Notes under the pieces: generated by a model
Database searches by the model: none
What the model was told of the DNA's origin: nothing
The model's input: the letters and a program-made list of their open reading frames with translations, nothing else
Shown: piece by piece, positions 33,901-45,900 of the stretch
Position numbering within the stretch: the first letter of the stretch is position 1
How the letters are laid out: each line of letters starts with the position of its first letter
Origin: Breviolum minutum Mf 1.05b.01
Taxonomy: Eukaryota > Sar > Dinophyceae > Suessiales > Symbiodiniaceae
Assembly (NCBI GenBank): GCA_000507305.1
Contig: DF239018.1
Span: 372,001 to 436,000, forward strand
Length of the DNA: 64,000 nucleotides
Reading direction: 5' to 3'
Position numbers and translations under genes: made by a program

Positions 33901-36900
33901 TTCATGATGATTTTATTGTCAGCTCTTTCGAATGGTGTTGGGTTTCAGCCATCAACAGTCGTGTTTCAGCCATGCAAAAAATCGCTGGTTTACACTTGGG
34001 CGCGGCACCAGATCCGCCACGAGGTTTGCATCGAACGACCTTCAGGGACCAGATTACGAATGGGTACCTTCCACCTTTGCTTCCACAGGCAGCTCCCCTT
34101 TGTGAAAAAGAAACATGATGTATATACATGGATACAGTAAGGGACCGGGGCGTTCCCTAGTTGTAAATGTGATATAAAGTGAGTAATTAAACTCTAGGAT
34201 GTAAAGTTGTAAATGATTTTCAAGGGTGACTCATCTCCAAAAAAACAGACACCCAATCCATTTTCCGCCAGTTCTAGGGCCCCTTTTGACTATATATTCA
34301 TAGCGATCCACCCTGGAACAGTCCTGGAACCCCGTTTTGATGCATAACTCAAGCATCCAGGACCGGGTCAAGAAGACGGGTGCTTTAGCTTTGGTCTTAG
34401 CAGCGGAACACGGGCAACTCGAGGTGCCACAAAAATCCGGCGAGAACAACCAAGTTGAGGTTGGTAGTTGAAATGCGATTATTTACAAAGGTTTTATGAC
34501 ATTTATCAGGTGGTTGTTTGGGATTTCTGAACTGTCAACAGTATCTCGATTTGTATATAATACATACGTATTAATGTCATAGATACGTGAAACAAAATTG
34601 GGATGGTATGAGATCCTTGATGTAATGGGATGTCAAGAACAGGACTCTTTGATATTCACCAGTCAGGCTGCTCACCCGGATTTGATTTGGTGGTTGTGTT
34701 GGCCAACTTCCACCCTCCCCCAGAAAAGAAATCCACTCTTACAGCTATGAAAAAATGGATCATTGGAAGATGTACACCTCCTGAAACTAGCATAAAATCT
34801 TGAAAAGTTACCATCCCAAAAGGAAATTCATCTTCCAACCATTGTTTTTCAGGGGCTATGTTAGTTTCAGGGAAGGTATCTGTTTAAATCGCAATCTTAG
34901 ATTGGCATCTTAGCCGACGCCAGTAACTTGAATTTCTCCACCCACTCACAATGTAGAACTTATTTTGGGGTTTTTACAACCTTTGCCACAGCTATTCTTA
35001 CCATCGACGTCCATTACCGCCGACTTCATTTGTTTGCCAAAAATTGTCCAGATGACTTGTCTTTTTGTGGCGTATGAGCTATGAATCAGAATTTCTCGTC
35101 TTCACTATCTACCATTTTTGTGGCGAGGGTGGTGGTCTAAATCAAACCTCTCAAAAATGATTCCCAAAAAATGAATTGAATTGGCTGAATATAATGTGTT
35201 TTCTTCAAAGTGTGTTTCCTCATTTTCTTCTTCACCATCTTCATCTTCATCCTCATCTTCATCTTTGTCATCTTTTTCATCTTCATCTTCATCTTCATCT
35301 TCATCTTCATCTTCATCATTTTCTTCATCATCTTTATCTTCATCTTCATCATCTCCGTCTTGGAGATGAGATGTTTTTTATTCATGGGCGGTGTAGGTTG
35401 ACCAGCCATAATGGGCCATAATTCATTGCTCCAATTTCTGCAGGTGATCAACACCTTGCTGGAGGCAGGTGTTGATAAAGACTGTGCAACTGCAGAGAAG
35501 TGGTCCCCGTTACATGCAGCCGCTGAGAAGGGCAAGTTGGAAGCGGTGCGGACCTTGCAGGTACGGTGCCGGTTTCTGTGGGTTCGAAAGGGGCCGTTTT
35601 TGGATCCAAGTGGAAACCGCACGACTCAATGGGTTACTGGGTGGTGGTTCGATTTTTTTTGAATATTCATCATAATGTGGAGGGAATGATCCAGTTTAAC
35701 TCATATTTTTCAGATGGGGTCGAAACCACCAACCAGATTATCATAGAAGTTGCCCTCCATGAGATTGGTTATCAATGAAGCAGTGATCAGTTCAATGTGA
35801 ATTCTCAATAGATAGCTTGCAAAAAGTCAGTTCAACTGCTAACCTTCAACTTCCGAAACGTTTTTATTGATGGTTCAGAGATCCAGCAACAAAGTTGACT
35901 GCCAGAGAATGCTGCCTTGTGACATCTCTCAACCAAGTTTTCCCCAAAATTTCTGAACCATAGAAGAATGACCTTTCCATTCAACCTTTTTTTAAAATTG
36001 CTGATCGTGTCCCATATCATCAGGAACATTCTTCCAATTGAGTTTTTCCAATTGAGCTTTGGCCATATTTTTCCTTCAGTTGTTCTTGTTTCTCATCGGG
36101 TCCAAAAAAATTGCCTTCAAGTACAGAACGATTATGGCTGGTCAACCTACCCCCGCAACGTACCCCGACCAGAAACAAGGCCGTATTAAGGGCTTATTAA
36201 CTATTGGTTTCCCTTAATAAGGCCGGCTATGAAAAACCCTTATTTCCGGTGGTTACGGGGGCGTAGGTTAGGGGAGGGTAGGTTGACCAGCCATGAAAAT
36301 ATGAAATACGACGCGCTGGACCGGGAGGCCGCGAGGTGCTCCTTGGATGCACAGACGTTGGGCTTGGAAACACCTTTGCATCTGGCACTCAGAGGAGGTC
36401 ATTTGGAGGCCCCGGACCGACCTGTTGGAAGAATTCTTGGATGGTTGATTTTTGAAAAAACAACGGGGGGGATAAGTGGGAGTAACTATGATCCCTGCTT
36501 TATACATGTGAAGTATTAATAGAAAGATAGATGCATATACTGTATATTTAACTGATATATGGTCTTATCATGTCTTATCATATAAAATATGAAAATCAAT
36601 ATTTGTATATTATTGTTATATATGATTCTTTGATTTCGGGGCGGCAAAATCCAGTTTGTTTCCTACTTAGATCCCTGTTGTCAAGTAGCGCTGCTCAACG
36701 GATTCCTAATCGATGGACATCAGTATTTTGTGGGATTGATTTTTTGTCCCAGAAACCCGCCATCATTTCAAATCAGTGGAAATTTCGTTGGGGATTTTTT
36801 TTGCAGAAAACCAAAAAAAAGCACCATGTTCATTTCTTGGGGGGGTGGAAATCATGTGGAAATCTTCCCATGGTTTGATTGGTGGTTCCAGATGTTTCCA

Positions 36901-39900
36901 AGGGGAAATGGTTGTCCACCAGGAAGTCCAAATCCAGACATACCGTCAGGTGGTGCACTTCTTGATTGATGCCAAAGCGGATTTGGAATTGACGACAACT
37001 CAAGGTAATACACCTTTACACCATGCTGCTGAAGAAAACTTCAGTGCAGCTTGTGGGTACCTTTTTGGAATGTGAAGCCGATTGTGTGTCTTTGGGATGG
37101 ATGGGGTGAGGCCAGTGTCATGTGCTGTGTATGGGGAACGGGTGGGGTAGTTGCGGGAGTGTTAGTTGTTTTTTGTGTGTTTCTTCCTGGATGGCAAGAT
37201 AAGGTTGTTTTTTCATGACTACTTTGCCTTTTGGACAAAAATCACTGGGAAAATTCACCGTTTTTACCAGGTACCCTAAACAACCATATGTTTTATGGTT
37301 GTTTTTTAATTGGATGATGCCAAACCTTTACTTGGGTTCCAGGTAGATGTGTTATTGATGCGTTGTTGGTCGATGTTTTCCCATTTCAAAGCGGCATTTT
37401 CAGGTTCCAGCTGGAACTCGTTTAATGGGGGAGTGTGTTTGGGGGTCGAGATGTTTTCTGGTAAAAATGCGAAACAATTCCTTTGTTCAATACTCTTTCT
37501 CCGATAATCCTGGAAGTGGAAAATGGCTAGATTTGAAAGGTAACTACTATTGGAGGTTGAATTCAATGATTGTGGTAGGAAGTGTAAACCAATAAGATTG
37601 AAACAATACAAAACCCCATCATTTTTCATGTTCCATCTCTTCAACTGAGAAGTTTTTGTTTGAAAGAATTTTGGATGATTAAAGTTGGGTACCGTTTTTC
37701 AGCAATCAGCTTTGCCAAATGGAATTGGAAACACATTTCCGCAGGAACTACACTATACCCTTGAAAACCAACCTGACAATTGGAAACAACAACCATGAAT
37801 GAAGACATGTATCTCCTCAATTGAAACATGGTGCTTTTCCATTTGCCGCTGTTATAATCCCTGGAGGGTTAGCCTCTCCCAGGTATTTAGCCTTTGCCCG
37901 TGCACCACTGGATGCAAGAAACAACGAGGCGGGAGATGTGAGATGTGACTACTGGTGATGAAAAAATCACAATAAAAGGTCGCTTACACCCCCGAAAACT
38001 AACATGGAACCCAAAAATGGGGGTTTGGAAGATGATCTTCCTTTTCAAACAGGTGATTTTCAGGTTCCATGTTAGTTTTCAGGGATGTAAGTATAGTAGG
38101 TGGCTTCAAAGGTGAATTTCATGCAATGTGATTTGAATGGTCGCTTAAGTATATAGGTGGGAATGTTATTAAATGTTCACCAACGTTGGGACAAGATTTC
38201 CATTTTGACTTTGACTATCGTTTCATTTGGGTTGAAAGTACCACATAGAGAAGTCCTCTTCTTTGGATGTCTAGCTTGCCAAGTCGTCTTCGAACGAAAA
38301 GAAAATGACTTAGACAAAGCCGGACCTGAACCCAAGTAGAGAAAGGCAACAAATCCCTTCATCTGAATTTTTCACTGGCTGCTGCTTGGTGGTAAGCAAA
38401 TGATCAACTTGCTATGGATTGTGCACCAACAAAACTTCAACAGATGTCTTCCAACAAAGTTTCAACCATCTATTCTGTTTAACAGGTCTTCCAACCATTT
38501 CCTTGCAACAGAACCTCCTTTCATGGACTTCAACAACTCTTGAAATTCAACGTAGTCAGCTATTTCTATTTTAAAGCTTCCCCCAACAATCTCCTTATCC
38601 CCATTGAAGTCGCCAAAAATGTAACACCCGGTGGTTTTCCCCATTGTTTCCGGATAAAAATTCCCCGGTTTTACCGAAACGACTCAGGGCTTAGTACCTT
38701 TGAGCTTGGCAACAGAACGCGGTTTTTCAGAAACTGCACAGGTGCTGATGGAGGCGAGGGTAAGATGTTGGTTGGGTAGAAATCTTACCTGCACATAAAC
38801 AGGGCATAATGACGGGTGAACCATCAATTCCTATGGGAATCGCTTGAAAGACCACAAGCCGATAAGGGAATGTGCAGCTGAGAAATGTTCGGATCGGAAA
38901 AGTTTGTTAGGAAAAAAACACCATCGATTTCTGGGGGGGAAAAGTGGAAGTTTCTCGTAGGATTAGTGGATCACTGGATCCCCAACTGTTTCTATCCAAA
39001 TGGTTAGAGTTCTTTGCCTTGAGCTTTTGGAACCGGGGGGAAGTAATGATTCAATATGACGGGGCGCATATTTGCCAACTGCGATATTTTTTTCAACTGG
39101 ATGATTATAAGAGAAAGCACCATCCAAAAATTCACTTTCCTTTGTGGCTAGGTATCGGATATCATTTTGGGTGATCAACTACTCTTGGTTACTTTACGAA
39201 TTGTAAACATGGTCGCTACGGGCTTCTTTTTGGACCTGGTCTAATTTCAAGCTGAATTCGTTTGTTTTGTTAGGCAAGGGGTGGTGATGTCTCTAAGTTG
39301 TTCCTAAAGGAGAAAGTGGTATGAAAAATTGTAGGCCAATCTGCCTAGATTTTTTTAATGGATGGAAAAAAAATTGTGATTTCCACCCGGTTTTTGTTTG
39401 AAGAAATTTGCTCCTTTACTTGCACACACCCTGCTTCTTCAATCAGATATTGTTTTTTCCCAACCCAATCTAAATATAGATAATCCTTTGAAAAAAAAAG
39501 CAATAAAGCCATCTAATTTTCTTTTTATCCAAATTAGTATCCCCAAATCGAGATTTTCCCCAAAGGTATCCCTAGCCCCAAAAACGATAAAGCCATCTAT
39601 ATAATTTCTATAGGGGATCCCTAGCAAATTCCTATCCCCAAATCTTGGATTCAGGTAGCAGGGGAAGGTCATCCCATGGCCAGAGCGATGCAAGATTTTG
39701 AAGCCAACGGTTCACCGCACCTTGGGAAAACCTAAGGGATTCGTACGGTTACCTCATTTGGAACCCATGACGTTAATCCCATAAAACGAGAAATGGTTTA
39801 TTTACTATACATGCATGGTTGATTTTGATGGCAAATGTCGGTAAATATACCATACATGGATTCTATGGGGGAGGTACTGTAGCTTAAAAGGCTGTTTTAA

Positions 39901-42900
39901 GGGCTGGGGATTCCCTTTCATAGGCGGTAAGTATCCATACTGCGTATCCATAGGTGAGGATTCCTCCATTCTAGGTGCTTGAAGATGTTGGTGACCTTAA
40001 GTTTTTCTTTGAAATGGAGAGGTGTGTTAAGTTGGGGGGGGCGGATGGTGTATCACTCCCAACAGCTGAGGGAAAAAAAATGGGTGGGAAGCTACAAAAC
40101 ATATAGTTGAAAAAACAACATAGAGGTCTTGTTTGTTCAAAAGAGGTGGTGTTTATTAAGCATCCGAGTTAGGAAAATAGCAGTTTCAACGGGTGAGGGG
40201 CTCCTCACTCTTCAATGAGTTTTTCCAGAAAAAAATCAGCACCTTTGGGGTGATCGGCTGCTGGCTATTTGCAGATGATTTGAACCCCCTTAACCCCTTG
40301 ACCACATATATAGGATGGAGATGATTCCCCCATTCTTCCTTACGGATCGGGGCCCGGGGCCCTTGTTGGGAACATCAAGCTGTTTGACCACGGGGGTCAT
40401 TTTGAAGGATTTTCCCGTAATAAGCCTTAATAGCGCATGGTAATAGTGAATGATAACTGTTCCCTTAATATTCCATGATTGGCAACATTTTGAAGGATTT
40501 TCCATTGGGGCAGGTAATAGTGCGTGGTTTTTGATTGGTAGTATTTCATGCATGACCTCTTGCTCCTCCAAAACCATCCTGGATTTGAGGAAAGTCTTGG
40601 AGACAGCGATGTGGATCGGAGTGGATCGTGAGAAAGCCAATCAACGAGACATTCAACCAATACATCTTGCAGCAGCCAATGGTCATGGGGAGATCTTACA
40701 GCACTTGTTGAATGCACCTTGGAAGTGACTTTAAACACCCGTTGAAGACAGTTGAAACCATCGGCCCCGAACAACACGAAGTTCTATTTGTTGAACACTT
40801 TTCGATGCTGAAATGGTTCATTGATATGTTTTTAATGGAATGTGCAAAATCCTACGACTTTTCAACAGGCTGCTTAGTTTTTGTTTTTTTCCCGCATGAT
40901 TGTTTTTCACCCCACCTGGTGACGACTTCCAACGATTTCCAAACATCGGCAAAAAAAACGCCGAGCCTCAGAGTCTGGCACAGGAACGTGCTGATGTGAA
41001 TTTGGCTTCCAAAAATGGTGCTACACCATTATATTTGGCTGCCGCCTGGGAAAGGACCGAATGTTTGATACATTTGCTTGATGCTCGCGCCAAGGTAACT
41101 CAGCTGAACAAACGTTTGTGGAGTTTCTTTCAGGGGTTTCCATGAATTTCCCATTTTTGCGGGGGATCAAACAATGCTAAAATGTATGGTAAATTGAAGG
41201 GAGTTCCCCTTATATAACTTCCGGTGCCTTGTTTGGGTTGGTAATGTAAGGACCAGTGGTTGAAAATTGAACCTTCATGGAGTACACCCCAGAAAATTGA
41301 CTGCTGGAATCTGAAAAAATTGAAAGAATACTTATGAAAAAGCATCTACAAACACAGCAATTCGTTGAGGTTTCATCTTACTTTTCAGGGATGTAAGAAT
41401 TCCCCACCTTTCACTGTACATACCTTGAACTCTCGTGAAAAGATTCCTTACTACTCGGTGCAAAGTGGATCATTTTTAAGGCTTCCATCAGCAAACTTAC
41501 CTTGGTAGAAAAGTGTCTTCCAAAAGAATCATCAGCTTTTAACCTAGTGCCTAACCGAACTGCAGGCCCAACAAAAGTGTGTTTTACCGAAAACTAGTGG
41601 AGAGAGAAACCAAAAAAACGACAACACTTCCGGTTGGCCTGGCGTTCAACCCAAGATTGGTGTGAATGGTTCGATCTTTTATGCCCAAAAATGAATGAAA
41701 ATAATTCCAACAGTAGGATACCCTAAAATAGGAAAAACCTCTTGGAAATGAGCGGAATTTTTGATGGTTTTTTTCCTGTGGCAACAGGGGACACATCTAA
41801 TTTTCAATCAAAAACAAGCACCAAAATACATAAAACGCAAAAGTTGCGAGAACGTACCCTCCTGGGAACTAACGTATCCCATAGAAACGCACTTTTGAAG
41901 ATGATTTTCCTTTTCCCCAGGTAGGATATGTTAATTCCCTGGAGGGTATTCCTTTTAGCCATGTTTGAAAAACGATCCGAAGCCCAACTCATGAGCCGAA
42001 GGGGTCTTTCTTCGGGGACCGAAATGGTTTTGGAAACCCCCTTCCTATCAATCTGAAGACCTGCATCTTTGAGCAGTGACAGAAATCCTGGTTATGAAGG
42101 TTGTATATGGATGTTTCCGAAAATAGTGGGTTTTCCCCCCGAATTGTCCATTTTAATAGGGTTTTCCATTATAAACCATCCATGTTGGGGTACCCCTATT
42201 TTTGGAAACACCCATACAGGGAATTATACTAATCATTTATATAGGGATTATAATAAGGCATTATAAGGATTCCTACTAACCAGGCTGCACAATGGAATGT
42301 CACAAGAAATTGATTACTGCTCATTTGGCTCGCAAAAAAGAATCGAAAGACTTGAAATCAACACTGGGGGCAAGTTGCAACGAGAACAAAAATCCACCCC
42401 AGATTTTCAGCAAAAACACTCTGGTCGTGGAGGAAACATTCCAAGAAAATGAAAAAACGATTGCTGAAGCAATTTCTTGACAAAAAGACTTTAGTAGCAA
42501 GTAGCATTAACATCAAATTCTTGGCCATACAAACACCAAAAGTACGTCCATCCATCCATATTGCTTCAGTTCTTGCCACAAATTTGACATTCTCATCCCC
42601 CCACCTCCCAGCAATAAATCCCAAACAAGAAAACTTCAACCAAATTCACCAGGTGAATCCTGATAGCACTGGTGTGGGTCATCCCTTACATGTGGCGGTG
42701 CAACGTGGTCATCTACCTATCATACGTCATTTGTTGGATGCTGAAGCGGATCCCAACGTCGCAGATCGTAACTTCTCCAAGAACTCCGGGCAAGAAGGAA
42801 TGGAAAAAAACACCATAAGATCGATGTTTGGTATATCTACCTGAAGTGAATGGTGAATTTCTATGGTAAACTACATAGTAGTACATTGAGTGTTTGGGTT

Positions 42901-45900
42901 TGTGTGGAGTGGGGTGGAAGCCATTGTTTTTGTTTTTGGATGTTGAAGATGAAGTTGGTGCTTTCTATTTGCGATGATTGAAATGAAGAGAGAAAGTTGA
43001 TACAACAACTTGGTATGGTTTCGTGGGGGGTTGGAAGTATATTTGATTATAGAATTCGAACTAATGTTTATTTTGCTACGAAATTATGTTGTGAAATTTT
43101 AGTGACCTTGCTGATGATGAAATTTATTGTTTTTTTGTTGAATGCGTTGGCGATCCGTGGATCCGTGGAGTTGTTTGGGAAGATTCCTCGATTGATATTT
43201 CAGCATGTCATTGGGTACACTTTATCAATACTGCTACTGGGTGGTGGTTTGAAATATGCTTTATTTTCACCCCTATTTGGGGAAATGATCCAATTTGACT
43301 AATGTTTTTCAGATGGGTTGAAATCACCAGCTAGGTTACAGGTTAACTGAGGGATGAAAGAAAAGGTATAAAAACCTTGCACAGGAATCGATTACATAAT
43401 CCTGAAAGATTCTAGATTACCCATACGGTTTCCCAAGATTACAAGTACACCCTGCTGGAAAAATAAACGTTACCCTCCCGGAAACTAACAGCTCGCACCT
43501 GAAAATTGATGGTTGGAATACGATTGTTTCCGTTTGGGGCCCCCCCAATGGGAGGGTATTTAGCTTGTTGAAGCCCATGAAAGTTTGAAAGTTCAGGGAG
43601 GTGGAGCCGGTTTTTGCAACCCTGTTTCGTACCCTTTGTAAAACGAACATATGGAATCCAAAAATGGAGGTGGATAGAAGATGATGTTATTCCCGAAAGC
43701 GGCCGCGAAGGGTTCTTTTGAGAAAAGCGTTGTCATCAAAGACTGTCTTCGAAGATTGTCATCAAAGACTGCCCAAAGTTCCGCTGAAGTGATGGCTGTC
43801 CATAAAGAGTGTCATCAAAGACTGCCCAAAGTTCTGCCGAATTGATGCCTGTCCTTTAAAGATTGTCATCAAAGACTGCCCAAAGTTCCGCTGAAGTGAT
43901 GGCTGTCCATAAAGATTGTCATCAAAGACTGCCCAAAGTTCTGCTGAAGTGATGGCTGTCTTTAAAGATTGTCATCAAAGACTGCCCAAAGTTCTGCTGA
44001 AGTGATGGCTGTCCTGAAAGACTGGAGAAAAGACTAGAGAAAAGACTGCAAATCTTCCAAGACTAGAGAAAAGACTGCAGAGAAAGACTGCTAATCAAAA
44101 TCCTCTGAAAAAGGCTAGAGGAAAGGACTAGAGAAAAGACTGCAGAGAAAGACATGTAATCAAAATCCTCTGAAAAATTGTTAAAATATATACTTTTTTC
44201 TGTCTGGGCGCAGGGATCGCACCTGTGGATTTGACAACCCTCTCGTCACTTCGTGCGTGTCGGACGCTCAAAACTCTGGTAAAATGCAAATTTTTCACGT
44301 GTCCGATCGACCGTTTCATCACTTCGTGCGTGTTGGACGCTCAAAACTGTGGTAAAATGCAAATGTTTAGACTGTCCGAGCGACCCTCTCGTCACTTCGT
44401 GCGTGTCGGACGCTCAAAACTGTGGTAAAATGCAAATTTTGAGGCTCGCCGAGCGACCCTTTCGTCACTTCGTGCGTGTCGGACGCTCAAAACTGTGGTA
44501 AAATGCAAATTTTGAGGCTGCTGGTGGCAACCTTCTCATCACTTCGTGTGTGTCGGACGTTCAAAACTGTGGTAAAATGGATATTTTTCATGTCGCCGAG
44601 CTGCACCAGCACCACCAGCGACCTCCTCAAAAGGACCTCCACCACATGCTGCACCTCTACCAGCAGTACCAGTGGCACCACATGCTGCACCTCTACCAGC
44701 ACTATCCACCTTTACCGGCGGTACCGGTACCAGACCTATGGCAGGGCCAGTACCACGACCTCCAGGCCTTTCCCACAGACAAGCTATACCTCCTACAGCA
44801 CGGAAAGAAGAAGCGGCGAGGCGGCCAGCACAAGGACTGGTTTAGCCGTTGGTACTACAGACCTCCGGATCCTTAAAGGAACAAGTCGCAATGGCAAAAA
44901 GAAATTGGCTGACGAGCGGTTCTGACGAGCGGTTGTTACATAAGGGAATAAAGTCAAATTATAAACCCAAAGTTTTTTAAATCAAAGAAACCTTGTGAGT
45001 TATAGTTATTGTTTCTTTGGAGCGGTTATTACCGCTGTATAGGGGATGAAGTCAAATTATAAACCCAAAGTTTTTAAATCAAAGGAACCTTGTGAGTTAT
45101 AGTTATTGTTTCTTTGGAGCGGTTATTACCGCTGTATAGGGGATGAAGTCAAATTATAAACCCAAAGTTCTTTTAAATCAAGGGAGAAAGAGTCTAATAT
45201 CTACTTGTGTTTGATGTATATAGCCTCAAGGGAGTATATTGGTTACTTAACCTTTTGCACAGAGTCTAAAGAAATGTGCTAGTTATCCATGCCAGTTGGT
45301 AGAATGCTATAGTGCCTATATCCAAGACCAGAACAAACATTTCCTTTATTCACCTGTCTATATTATAGTGGTATACACCTATATACAATCGCTTTTGTCC
45401 GGAGCGGTTACAACCGTGATATATATATATATCACGGTGACTGCCTCTTTTTGTTTTCACATTCTGTAGCGGTCAGCAACCGCTGTGCACTTGCATTTTT
45501 GAGAACTTTGAAAGATTTGTTTTCTGTTTGCCGTTTCCGCTCACAGTGACATATAAGGTGGAGTTTAGAAAAGAAAGTAGAAAAAAAAGCAAGAATGGTG
45601 AGCCACGTCACCTGGCAATGCAAAGTGACTGCTTCGTGCGCCAACATGAGTTGGTTGCTGTTGAACCACGGACGCCGTTGGGATACCTGCACCGAGGTCA
45701 ACTCAAAGCGGATTTCCCACGCTTGGGCCAGCGGATCCTTGGACCCGTTCTTTGTGAACGGCAGGAAGATGCAGCCATGTAGTTTTATGCGTGGGGGCGT
45801 AGCGTTGAGGCACACAACTTCCTCCGCAGACGTGGTGGTACTCTGCCGCCCAGAAGAAGCCCCCTTGGTGCTGAACGTTGACTAGTGGCTTGGCTTTGCT

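Noticed and set aside
33858..34118. Possible extra ankyrin exon (LHLGAAPDPPRGLHRTTF)
   Set aside because: Only a loose resemblance to the end of helix 2; other frames are equally open and no splice limits fit the neighbouring exons.
35137..35622. Minus-strand frame with a Met/Lys repeat
   Set aside because: It is the reverse of the TTCATC microsatellite and overlaps a solid + strand ankyrin exon.
43754..44590. CRISPR-like array
   Set aside because: The repeats are contiguous tandem units without unique spacers of constant length, and the DNA is eukaryotic.
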